19,901 bases of DNA. Source: JBGPHT01 sp041484525. GTDB lineage: Bacteria; Acidobacteriota; Terriglobia; Bryobacterales; Bryobacteraceae. Both the position numbers and the translations under genes were made by a program. The stretch covers positions 1 to 19,901 of the forward strand of contig JBGPHT010000140.1 in assembly GCA_041484525.1 (NCBI GenBank), read 5' to 3'. Positions within the stretch are counted from its first letter, which is position 1, and every line of letters begins with the position of its first letter. The notes under the pieces were generated by a model. That model was not told where the DNA came from. It ran no database searches and saw only the letters and a list, made by a program, of their open reading frames with translations. Below are positions 1 to 8,686 of this stretch, one piece after another.

Positions 1-239
1 AAATTGCGGCAATACTCGATCTGGTTGACGGCGTAGAAGCGGCGCAGATTCATAGCGCCTCGCTCCCGCTTAGAGAACTTCGGCCCCAGCAGCAGCGTCC
101 AGTAGTCCAAGCGATCGCGGATCACCTCACCGGTGAGCCGACCGGCAGCCCCTTGGAGGGCCGCGACATCCTGGACGGCGAGATGGCAGAAATGCGAAGT
201 TAAGATGGCTGGCCTGTGGAGAGTGTCTGCGCCACCCAT
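1..239 (-). CDS. Partial unrecognised protein, N-terminal ~80 residues, runs off left edge
   Basis: An open frame runs from an ATG at 239 to the window edge without a stop. From about residue 12 the translation looks like real protein, with stretches such as TGEVIRDRLDYWTLLLGPKF and RRFYAVNQIEYCRN and codons ending mostly in G or C. The competing plus-strand frame (3-203) reads less like protein. I do not recognise the family. It is rich in Arg, Leu and aromatic residues and shows no signal peptide. The frame stays open upstream into the deacetylase gene, so the ATG at 239 is only a guess. If correct, it lies 15 nt from the deacetylase ATG, leaving no room for two promoters. That suggests either a different true start or a fragment left by a rearrangement. 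Confidence 0.42.
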   Translation of the reverse strand, partial: MGGADTLHRPAILTSHFCHLAVQDVAALQGAAGRLTGEVIRDRLDYWTLLLGPKFSKRERGAMNLRRFYAVNQIEYCRN

Positions 240-254
240 TACAATAAGATCTTC

Positions 255-968
255 ATGACCAGCGGGCAGAAGGGCGGGATTGCCTTGGGCGCGGCGGCGG
301 GGGCGGGATTTCTCGCGTGGGCGGTTCGCGCGCGTTCCGCGGGTGTCTTCGGCACCACCGTCTGGCGCGGAGATCGCAGCCAGCCGGCTGTTGCCCTGAC
401 GTTCGACGATGGGCCGAGCGAGAGCACGCCGCAGATCCTCGACATCCTGGCGCGCTACAACATCCCGGCCACGTTCTTCCAGTGCGGCGCCAACGTGGCG
501 CGTCTGCCGGAGATCGCGCGCGCGGTGCGCGACGCCGGCCACACTATCGGCAACCACACTTACGCGCATTCCATGCTCTGTTTCCGCTCGCGGCTTTATA
601 TCGAAACCGAGCTACGGCTGGCACAGGAGAGCATCGAAGAGCGCACCGGAGTTCGCCCCCTGTGGTTCCGTGCGCCTTTCGGCGTACGCTGGTTCGGGCT
701 CGGGGACGTACAGCACCGGCTCCGCCTGGTGGGCGTGATGTGGACCGTAATCGGCTATGATTGGAAGCTGAAGGCGGACGCGGTGGTGGACCACATGTCC
801 CGGCGGATCTCTAACGGCGCCATCCTGTGCCTTCACGACGGACGCGAGCTGCGCGCCAAGCCGGATATCGGCGTGACCGTGGAATCCGTCCGGCGCCTGG
901 TTCCGATGCTGCTGGACCGGGGGTACAAATTCGAAACGGTAAGCCGACTATTATGTCCGACGACTTGA
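255..968 (+). CDS. Membrane-anchored polysaccharide deacetylase (NodB-type, CE4)
   Basis: Predicted metal-dependent de-N-acetylase of an amino-sugar polymer, facing the periplasm. With the ATG at 255 the product is 237 residues. A Gly/Ala-rich hydrophobic segment near residues 7-24 looks like a membrane anchor. The NodB domain starts with TFDDGP (Asp51, Asp52), then has the metal-binding NHTYAH (His101, His105), the RAPFG motif near residue 140 and the C-terminal LHDG with His194. All CE4 signature blocks are therefore present. A GTG at 216 would add 13 residues that look non-conserved, and neither start has a strong Shine-Dalgarno. The 3' end overlaps the acyl carrier protein gene by 16 nt, implying coupled translation. 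The exact glycan substrate cannot be read from the sequence. Confidence 0.9.
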   Translation: MTSGQKGGIALGAAAGAGFLAWAVRARSAGVFGTTVWRGDRSQPAVALTFDDGPSESTPQILDILARYNIPATFFQCGANVARLPEIARAVRDAGHTIGNHTYAHSMLCFRSRLYIETELRLAQESIEERTGVRPLWFRAPFGVRWFGLGDVQHRLRLVGVMWTVIGYDWKLKADAVVDHMSRRISNGAILCLHDGRELRAKPDIGVTVESVRRLVPMLLDRGYKFETVSRLLCPTT

Positions 969-1219
969 TTCAACGGGTCCTGAAGGCGATCGCCGCTTCC
1001 AAACGGATTCCGCTCGAGACGATCGCCATCGATAGCGACTTCCAGCAGTTGGGAATCGATTCGATGGACGCAGTGGAGATTCTCTTCGCCCTGGAGAACG
1101 AGTTCGATATCGCTATCCCCGACGAGGACGTGCGCAGCGTGCGCAACGTGCGCCAGATGTGTGAGGGCGTGGATAAGCTAGTGGCCGCGAAATCCGCCAA
1201 CGCCACGGCCAACCAGTAA
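953..1219 (+). CDS. Acyl carrier protein (phosphopantetheine-binding)
   Basis: Small acidic carrier protein of 88 residues that holds an acyl chain on a 4'-phosphopantetheine arm. The attachment site is clear: LGIDSMDAVEI, with the modified serine at residue 37. The flanking helices fit the ACP fold (positions 2-15, 36-50, and the IPDED segment). I chose ATG 953 because the longer open frame upstream is only an out-of-frame reading of the deacetylase. It overlaps the deacetylase by 16 nt and ends 3 nt before the ketosynthase, so the three genes should be co-translated. Pairing with a dedicated ketosynthase suggests a specialised carrier, not the housekeeping fatty-acid ACP. No other fab genes are nearby. 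Confidence 0.93.
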   Translation: MSDDLIQRVLKAIAASKRIPLETIAIDSDFQQLGIDSMDAVEILFALENEFDIAIPDEDVRSVRNVRQMCEGVDKLVAAKSANATANQ

Positions 1220-1222
1220 AAC

Positions 1223-2428
1223 ATGCGGCGCGTGGCGATCACGGGCATGGGCACGATCAGCGCCCTGGGCTGCAATACCGCGGAATTTGCCGAAGCGCTC
1301 CGGCGGGGGCGCTCCGGAATCTCGCCCATCGAATCCACCGACCGTTCCAATTTGCGTTTCCAAAACGGCGCCGAAGTGCACGGCTACACGCACCAGCCGT
1401 ATTTCGACGACCGCCGCGCCGATTTCATGGACCGGTTCGCGCAGTTCGCGGTGATTGCCGCGCGCGAAGCCGTGGAATGCGCGGGTATCGAGTGGACGCC
1501 TGAATTGCGCGAGACGGCCGCCATCGTCACGGGCTCTTGTGTGGGCGGGCAATGCACGGAGGACCTCGGCTTCATCGAGTTGTATCAACTGGCGCGCAAC
1601 CGCGTCCACCCGCTGACTATACCCAAGACGATGGCGAATGCGGGCGCCAGCCACATCTCGATGGAATTCGGCATCACAGGCCCGAGTTTCACGATCTCGA
1701 CGGCGTGCTCGTCGTCCGGGCATGCGATCGGCCAGGCGTTTTGGATGATTCGTTCGGGCGCGACCGATCTAGCGATTACCGGCGGCAGTGAGGCGCCTTT
1801 CAGCTACGGCCTTCTCAAGGCGTGGGAAGCGATGCGTGTGGTGTCGCCCGATACCTGCCGTCCGTTTTCGAAGGACCGCCGTGGGATGATCCTGGGGGAG
1901 GGCGGCGCGATGCTGGTGCTCGAACCGCTCGAAGCTGCCCAGGCGCGGGGCGCGCGCATTCACGCGGAGATCGTCGGGTTCGGCATGTCGTCGGACGCCT
2001 GCCACATCACGCAGCCTTCGGCCGAGGGCGGCGCGCGAGCCATGCGGGCGGCGCTGCGCGATGCGCGGATCGTCCCCGAGCAGGTTGGCTACATCAATGC
2101 CCACGGCACCGCGACGCCCGCCAATGATCCAGCGGAGACGGCCGCCATCCGCAGCATTTTCGGCGGCCATGCGGACCGGCTGGCGGTAAGCTCCACGAAA
2201 TCGATGCACGGACACACGCTGGGCGCCGCGGCTGCGCTCGAATGCGTGGCCGCGGCGATCGCCCTGCGCGACGGCGTGCTGCCGCCGACGGCGAACTACA
2301 ACGAGCGTGATCCGGAATGCGACCTCGACGTGATCCCCAACCAGGCGCGCGAAGCCCGCGTGGAGTACGCCCTGTCGAATTCGTTCGCGTTTGGCGGGTT
2401 GAATGCGGTGCTGGTATTGAAGGCGTAA
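1223..2428 (+). CDS. Beta-ketoacyl-[acyl-carrier-protein] synthase, FabF/NodE-like
   Basis: Thiolase-fold condensing enzyme that extends an acyl-ACP by two carbons through decarboxylative Claisen condensation. The length of 401 residues is normal for KAS II. The catalytic triad is visible: nucleophile Cys162 in STACSSSGHA, His294 in NAHGTATPANDP, and His331 in KSMHGHTLGAAAA, with the conserved Lys326. The N-terminus MRRVAITGMG and C-terminal NSFAFGGLNAVLV are standard family signatures. It has no Shine-Dalgarno of its own and starts 3 nt after the ACP stop, so it is probably translated by coupling. It most likely acts on the adjacent ACP. The gene order of deacetylase, ACP and ketosynthase resembles the functions of NodB, NodF and NodE, but the final product is unknown. 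Confidence 0.93.
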   Translation: MRRVAITGMGTISALGCNTAEFAEALRRGRSGISPIESTDRSNLRFQNGAEVHGYTHQPYFDDRRADFMDRFAQFAVIAAREAVECAGIEWTPELRETAAIVTGSCVGGQCTEDLGFIELYQLARNRVHPLTIPKTMANAGASHISMEFGITGPSFTISTACSSSGHAIGQAFWMIRSGATDLAITGGSEAPFSYGLLKAWEAMRVVSPDTCRPFSKDRRGMILGEGGAMLVLEPLEAAQARGARIHAEIVGFGMSSDACHITQPSAEGGARAMRAALRDARIVPEQVGYINAHGTATPANDPAETAAIRSIFGGHADRLAVSSTKSMHGHTLGAAAALECVAAAIALRDGVLPPTANYNERDPECDLDVIPNQAREARVEYALSNSFAFGGLNAVLVLKA

Positions 2429-2472
2429 GACTGGTTCACCGCGCGCGGAGAGGACCCCGGATTGCATGAACA

Positions 2473-3297
2473 ATGCGGGGTAGCATAATGCGTCACGCGA
2501 TCCGATGCCTGGCGGCTCTGAATGAATACACAGCGGATTCCGAGCGCCTCCTTGTTGCAACTGACTTTGATGGCACACTTTGTCCGCTGGCGGATTCGCC
2601 ATCATCGGTCGTCGTTCGGATGGCCATGATGGAAATTTTGAACCAACTCGTCCAATCCGATCGCGTAAAACTTGCCGTCGTCAGCGGCCGTGCCCTGACC
2701 GACCTGGCGGCACGCATTCCCCTTCCCGTGATTCTGGCGGGTAACCATGGATTCGAAATTCGCGCCCCTGGCCTGGAATTCGAACACCCAGAAGCCAGGC
2801 GTCTCAGACCGCAACTCGCGACAGCGCAACAGCAGATCCGGCATGCCATTGCACACATACCGGGTGCATGGGTCGAGGATAAGGGACTGACTGCGACGAT
2901 TCACTACCGTGGCGTGACCGCCTCGAGCCAGGCCGCGGTGGTCTTGGCCGTCCGAAAGTGCATCGGCCAATTCGGAGCTACTTTCAGCATGGGAGCGGGA
3001 AAGAAGGCGATCGAGGTCTACCCGCGGTGCGGCTGGAACAAGGGCGCTGCGCTATCGTGGATTCGTCAGCGGCTCGATTTGCAGGATTGCCCATGCATCT
3101 GCATAGGGGATGACCGTACCGACGAATCGATGTTCGCCGTCAATGCCGGCCTCAACATTCGCGTCGGCCAAACGGATCGCACCATTGCCCAGTACTGGCT
3201 AGCCGACAACGTCGAAGTGATGGACGTTCTCGCGCATCTCGCACACACGATGCGATCCGCTCGCCCGAACGCCGCATTGGAAAGCGCGGCAGGCTGA
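2473..3297 (+). CDS. otsB: Trehalose-6-phosphate phosphatase
   Basis: HAD-superfamily phosphatase that dephosphorylates trehalose 6-phosphate to trehalose, an osmolyte, in the cytoplasm. Motif I is DFDGTL (nucleophile Asp31, Asp33), motif II is VVSGR, then GNHGFEI in the cap region, a conserved Lys in the GAGKKAIEVYP block, and motif IV GDDRTDESMF. At 274 residues it is a typical single-domain OtsB. An ATG at 2488 is an equally good start, with a GGGG run 7 nt upstream; it would remove five residues. No trehalose-phosphate synthase (otsA) is in the window. By eye its GC at third codon positions is lower than that of the genes on either side, which hints at separate acquisition. It converges with the minus-strand acyltransferase with only 11 nt between stops. 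Confidence 0.92.
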   Translation: MRGSIMRHAIRCLAALNEYTADSERLLVATDFDGTLCPLADSPSSVVVRMAMMEILNQLVQSDRVKLAVVSGRALTDLAARIPLPVILAGNHGFEIRAPGLEFEHPEARRLRPQLATAQQQIRHAIAHIPGAWVEDKGLTATIHYRGVTASSQAAVVLAVRKCIGQFGATFSMGAGKKAIEVYPRCGWNKGAALSWIRQRLDLQDCPCICIGDDRTDESMFAVNAGLNIRVGQTDRTIAQYWLADNVEVMDVLAHLAHTMRSARPNAALESAAG

Positions 3298-3308
3298 TGG
3301 CGCCGCTC

Positions 3309-4403
3309 TTAGTCCCCCGGCACGCGGTCGGGCTTGGGGCCGAACCAGGTCCAACCCATCTCGGCCAGACTCAGCGACACGCGGTCCCAATTGGTCCGGA
3401 TCAGCGAGATGGTAAGCATCAGAAGGATCATGAACACCGCCGCGACGACGGTCTGTGCCACTGTCAGATTCGTCTTCAGGAACCACAGCCACTTGCCGTA
3501 GACTAACTCGATGTGCACCCAGTAGACCAGCAGCGACGTGGTTCCGAACTGGCAAACCCAGCTCCAGCCGTCTTTGGCGGCGTAGCGCGTCCAGACGAAG
3601 GCGCACGCGAGAAGGAGCAGCGTGACGCCCTGTTTCGTCAGCACCTGCGCGGGACTGTTCAGCCAGAACTCCGACTTCGAGTAGATCGAGTAGCCGATGC
3701 TAGCGGCGTACTGGCTGGCGAAAATCATGCCGCCGCCCAGAAGCGCCGCCCACTGCATGGCGCGATCGATGCTCTCGTGTGGAATGGCGCGGATGGCGCT
3801 GCCCGCCGCGATCCCGAAGGCCAGATAGGCGCCCCAGGGGAAGAAGCCGAAGTAGTTGTAGTCAGGAACCAGATAGTTGCGGATCAGCCACGGCACACCC
3901 GACCAGTTCATCTGCGAAACCACCGGCGAGACCATGGCGATGGCGAGGCCCAGGGTCGCGCAGAGGCGGACGCGCTCGACGGTGCGGAAGAGCGCCATCA
4001 CCGAAAGCACCGCGATCGAGAAGCCCATGCAGTTCAGGACGTCCACACGGAAGATGTCCTTCCAGTCCGCCGGAAAACCGAAAATGAAGAGCTGAATGCG
4101 GAATGCGAACGCCAGCCCGAACAGATACCCGGAGCGCCGGAAGGCCGCCCAGACGCGCTGCCGCGGGGTCAGGCCTTTGCGCTCGCTGGTATCCATCAGG
4201 AACGCCAGTGTGACGCCGGTGAGGAAGAGGAAAATCGCCGGGGGCATGCCGCCGACAAACTGCGACGTCATGTAGGCGCCGCCCTCGCGCAGGTCGTTCT
4301 TCAGAAACGAATGGAATACGTGGCCTTGGAGCATGACGATGGCGCCGAGCCCGCGGAGCCAATCGAGATACTGCAGCCGGTTGATGCTGATCCTGGTATT
4401 CAT
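3309..4403 (-). CDS. Multi-spanning membrane acyltransferase (HGSNAT/DUF1624-like)
   Basis: Integral membrane protein of 364 residues with about ten hydrophobic segments. The N-terminal block RLQYLDWLRGLGAIVMLQGH and the following GMPPAIFLFLTGVTLAF match the pattern of membrane acyltransferases of the heparan-alpha-glucosaminide N-acetyltransferase (DUF1624) or acyltransferase-3 type, which move acyl groups across a membrane onto sugars. The conserved Arg of the RG motif and a His in the first segment are present. I chose ATG 4403; the frame upstream of it overlaps the LolA-like gene and is not protein-like. It is the last gene of a three-gene operon, starting 7 nt after the LolA-like stop. 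Substrate unknown; a cell-envelope glycan is a reasonable inference. Confidence 0.78.
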   Translation of the reverse strand: MNTRISINRLQYLDWLRGLGAIVMLQGHVFHSFLKNDLREGGAYMTSQFVGGMPPAIFLFLTGVTLAFLMDTSERKGLTPRQRVWAAFRRSGYLFGLAFAFRIQLFIFGFPADWKDIFRVDVLNCMGFSIAVLSVMALFRTVERVRLCATLGLAIAMVSPVVSQMNWSGVPWLIRNYLVPDYNYFGFFPWGAYLAFGIAAGSAIRAIPHESIDRAMQWAALLGGGMIFASQYAASIGYSIYSKSEFWLNSPAQVLTKQGVTLLLLACAFVWTRYAAKDGWSWVCQFGTTSLLVYWVHIELVYGKWLWFLKTNLTVAQTVVAAVFMILLMLTISLIRTNWDRVSLSLAEMGWTWFGPKPDRVPGD

Positions 4404-4410
4404 GCAGCTA

Positions 4411-5085
4411 TTACTGGGGGTGGAGACGCTTGGCGTTTTTGGGGAGATTGATCTTGACTTCGGCCTCGGAGAGGTTGGGCGCCAGCTTGATGTTGGTGTA
4501 GGTCGCCATACTGTAGTCGCCGCTCGGCTGAATGAGCTTCTGCTGCACGGGCAGGCCGGAATCGTCGGAGATCCAGAGCACAACCTTCGGAAAGTGCTGC
4601 AGCAGGTCCTTGGATTTCGGCGTCAAGTCCAGGCGCACCGCCTTCTGCCCGGCAACGGTTTCGCTGCCGCCGTACTGAACGGAATAGGCGCTCGTGAGAT
4701 CGGCTGCGTTACCGAATCCGACGATCATCAATTGATTCGCGAAGGAGCGGTACTGCGCGCTGATATCGTATTCTTCGACCTCGTTCCGCTTCGGGTAATA
4801 GACTTCCGCTTTGTTGCCCGACAGGGACCACTGCTTAGGATCCGGCTCGCGAATATCGAAGAGGATGCGAATATCATGCGGCTTCATCTTCTTCACTTTG
4901 AAGGTGCCTTTGTCGATCGTATTCTCGTCGATTACGGTTATGTGCGAGACCTTCGTGACGTCCGCCGTCATGCCCTTAAATCCCGCGGAAGCCTGATCGA
5001 TCTTGGCCAGTGCAGCCTGCAGGGAGTTGTCCGCGCCCGGCGCCAGCGCAGTGAACAGCGTGAGTATCAGCACCAACGGCCGCAT
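4411..5085 (-). CDS. LolA-like outer-membrane lipoprotein carrier protein
   Basis: Predicted periplasmic protein of 224 residues. It starts with a short signal peptide (MRPLVLILTLFTALAPGADN, cleavage probably after the Pro-Gly-Ala region), followed by a beta-rich LolA/LolB-type fold. Family-like features are the helix with DQASAGFKGMTADVTK, strand-rich blocks around PDPKQWSLSG and KAEVYYPKRNEVEEYD, and the C-terminal INLPKNAKR. LolA carries lipoproteins from inner to outer membrane, but acidobacterial relatives are very divergent, so 'LolA-like' is safer than a gene name. The start at 5085 is supported by a strong AAAGGAG about 8 nt upstream. The same frame opens further upstream at 5127, but that extension is not signal-like. 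It lies 60 nt downstream of the small membrane protein gene. Confidence 0.82.
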   Translation of the reverse strand: MRPLVLILTLFTALAPGADNSLQAALAKIDQASAGFKGMTADVTKVSHITVIDENTIDKGTFKVKKMKPHDIRILFDIREPDPKQWSLSGNKAEVYYPKRNEVEEYDISAQYRSFANQLMIVGFGNAADLTSAYSVQYGGSETVAGQKAVRLDLTPKSKDLLQHFPKVVLWISDDSGLPVQQKLIQPSGDYSMATYTNIKLAPNLSEAEVKINLPKNAKRLHPQ

Positions 5086-5145
5086 CCAAACCACTCCTTT
5101 ACAGCAAGACGCAATCATCCGGTCCATCGGGTACGCCAGGGGGAA

Positions 5146-5496
5146 TCAGGGCCGGGCGAACGCCATGTAGCCTTGCAGTTCGCCCTCCGAGTTAAGGATC
5201 GGCTCCACCCGCGTGACCACCAGGCGGCGATTGCTCGTGCGCTTCCGCAATTCCTCGGTGAGCTTGTCGACGCGTTGGTTGTCGGCGACTCCGGCCAGGA
5301 CCACCGGTTCCACGAAGAAGGGCTGGCTTCCATTTTCCGTGGGGAGCATCACGATGCTGCTGGCGCTGGGGATTCGCGGCTGGTCGCGGAATAGGTCGCG
5401 AGGGGTCAGGAAAATGAATGCGAGGATGATACCGACCATCACGTCATACTGCCAGCTCGCGCGCGCGAAGTCCCAGAGGATAAACCGCTTCAGCAT
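5146..5496 (-). CDS. Small single-span membrane protein, unknown function
   Basis: A 116-residue protein I cannot assign to a named family. Residues 1-17 are basic and aromatic (MLKRFILWDFARASWQYD), followed by one membrane segment (VMVGIILAFIFLTP, about residues 20-34). The C-terminal soluble domain of about 80 residues contains NQRVDKLTEELRKRT and a terminal NSEGELQGYMAFARP. The topology suggests a short cytoplasmic N-terminus and a periplasmic domain. It heads the minus-strand operon with the LolA-like carrier and the acyltransferase, so an envelope role is likely. A longer start at 5553 would add 19 residues that look non-conserved; ATG 5496 fits better because the basic/aromatic stretch precedes the membrane segment. 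Confidence 0.68.
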   Translation of the reverse strand: MLKRFILWDFARASWQYDVMVGIILAFIFLTPRDLFRDQPRIPSASSIVMLPTENGSQPFFVEPVVLAGVADNQRVDKLTEELRKRTSNRRLVVTRVEPILNSEGELQGYMAFARP

Positions 5497-5586
5497 CGAC
5501 TTAAAAACTATGGTATCAGGTTGCGCGATCGCCAGGCGCGGGGAAGAAAACACGAAGATGGCTGCCGTGGAGGCTGCGTGAAAACC

Positions 5587-5615
5587 GTGACAGCCAGCGC
5601 TAGATCCTTTACCCT
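5587..5615 (+). promoter_or_regulatory. Candidate sigma-70 type promoter for the toxin-antitoxin pair
   Basis: GTGACA at 5587-5592 matches the -35 consensus at five of six bases. It is followed by exactly 17 nt and TACCCT at 5610-5615, which fits -10 at only three of six. Transcription would start near 5622, about 20 nt before the antitoxin ATG. It lies in the 145-nt divergent region between the minus-strand operon and the antitoxin. Pattern match only. Confidence 0.28.
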
Positions 5616-5641
5616 GATAAAAGAGGGCTAGGAGTCAGGCC

Positions 5642-5890
5642 ATGACGATGATTCAACTTCCCGACGAACAGGCGGCGGCGCTGAAGGCCAAAGCGGCGGC
5701 GCAGGGACTCACGCTCGAAGACTGGCTGGAGAAGCTGGCCGCAACGGATACCCCGGTCGCCCAGTCCCGCTCGCGCAAGGGCCGCTACAGCTTGGCCGAG
5801 CTGATGGCGCAATGCGATCCGAACGCCCCTCTCTCCGCCGAAGACCGCGCCTGGCTGGACGCTCCGGCCGTGGGCCGCGAGGCTCTATAA
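5642..5890 (+). CDS. Antitoxin of a PemI/ChpI-type toxin-antitoxin pair
   Basis: Short protein of 82 residues that should bind and neutralise the downstream PemK/MazF-type toxin and repress its own promoter. The N-terminal half (MIQLPDEQAAALKAKAAAQG, then LTLEDWLEKLA) looks like a small helix-rich DNA-binding/dimerisation region. The C-terminal half (GRYSLAELMAQCDPNAPLS, then EDRAWLDAPAVGREAL) is the toxin-binding tail common in this type. A good TAGGAG at 5629-5634 sits 7 nt before the ATG; an alternative ATG at 5648 would lose two residues. It ends 2 nt before the toxin GTG. It appears intact although its partner is not. Confidence 0.82.
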   Translation: MTMIQLPDEQAAALKAKAAAQGLTLEDWLEKLAATDTPVAQSRSRKGRYSLAELMAQCDPNAPLSAEDRAWLDAPAVGREAL

Positions 5891-5892
5891 AG

Positions 5893-6135
5893 GTGGAGCG
5901 CGGCGACGTTTACCACGTCGATTTGAGTCCCACCCAAGGCAGCGAGCAGGCGGGCGCCCGCTACGTCCCGATCGTGTCCCCAAAAACCTTCAACGACCTC
6001 GGGACTCCGCTGGTCTGCCCGATTACGCAGGGCGGGAATTTCGCCCGCCATGCCGGTTTTGCGGTGTCCCTGAGCGGCGCCGGTACACAGACACAAGGCG
6101 TCGTTCTCTGCAACCAGGCAACGTTGATCGACTAG
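5893..6135 (+). pseudogene. Truncated PemK/MazF-family endoribonuclease toxin
   Basis: The intact family cuts mRNA in a ribosome-independent way. Here a GTG start 2 nt after the antitoxin gives VERGDVYHVDLSPTQGSEQ, then the family core (FNDLGTPLVCPITQGGNFAR and GVVLCNQ), but the frame stops after CNQATLID at 80 residues. Relatives are about 110 residues. In Kid/PemK the block after the Gln is QPRTIDMKARGG, carrying the catalytic Arg and Asp. Here the Arg is absent and everything after the Asp is lost. One frame over, at 6128-6142, CGACTAGGCGCAGCG reads RLGAA, reminiscent of the missing (D)LGAR, which suggests a small deletion/frameshift followed by decay. It is probably inactive as a nuclease, though it might still bind the antitoxin. 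Confidence 0.75.
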
Positions 6136-6193
6136 GCGCAGCGTTCACAAATCTTCTGCAACCTTTCGACACTCCTGGCAGTATTGGACTGAT

Positions 6194-8629
<2,436 letters not shown>

Positions 8630-8686
8630 CTGAACGAAAGGCGAGCGTTCTGCTACTCTGTAAGCGTTTAACGTGGAGGATCGGAA

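Noticed and set aside
3298..3308. Bidirectional terminator between the convergent trehalose phosphatase and acyltransferase genes
   Set aside because: Only 11 nt separate the stops and no stem-loop with a T-tract is visible there.
4333..5394. 353-codon plus-strand frame over the LolA-like operon
   Set aside because: Antisense shadow. The minus-strand genes have a signal peptide, a good ribosome-binding site and consistent folds.
6124..6152. TTGATC, 17 nt, ACAAAT as a promoter for the ADOP permease
   Set aside because: Each box matches only four of six consensus bases and it lies within the decayed toxin; too weak to list as a feature.
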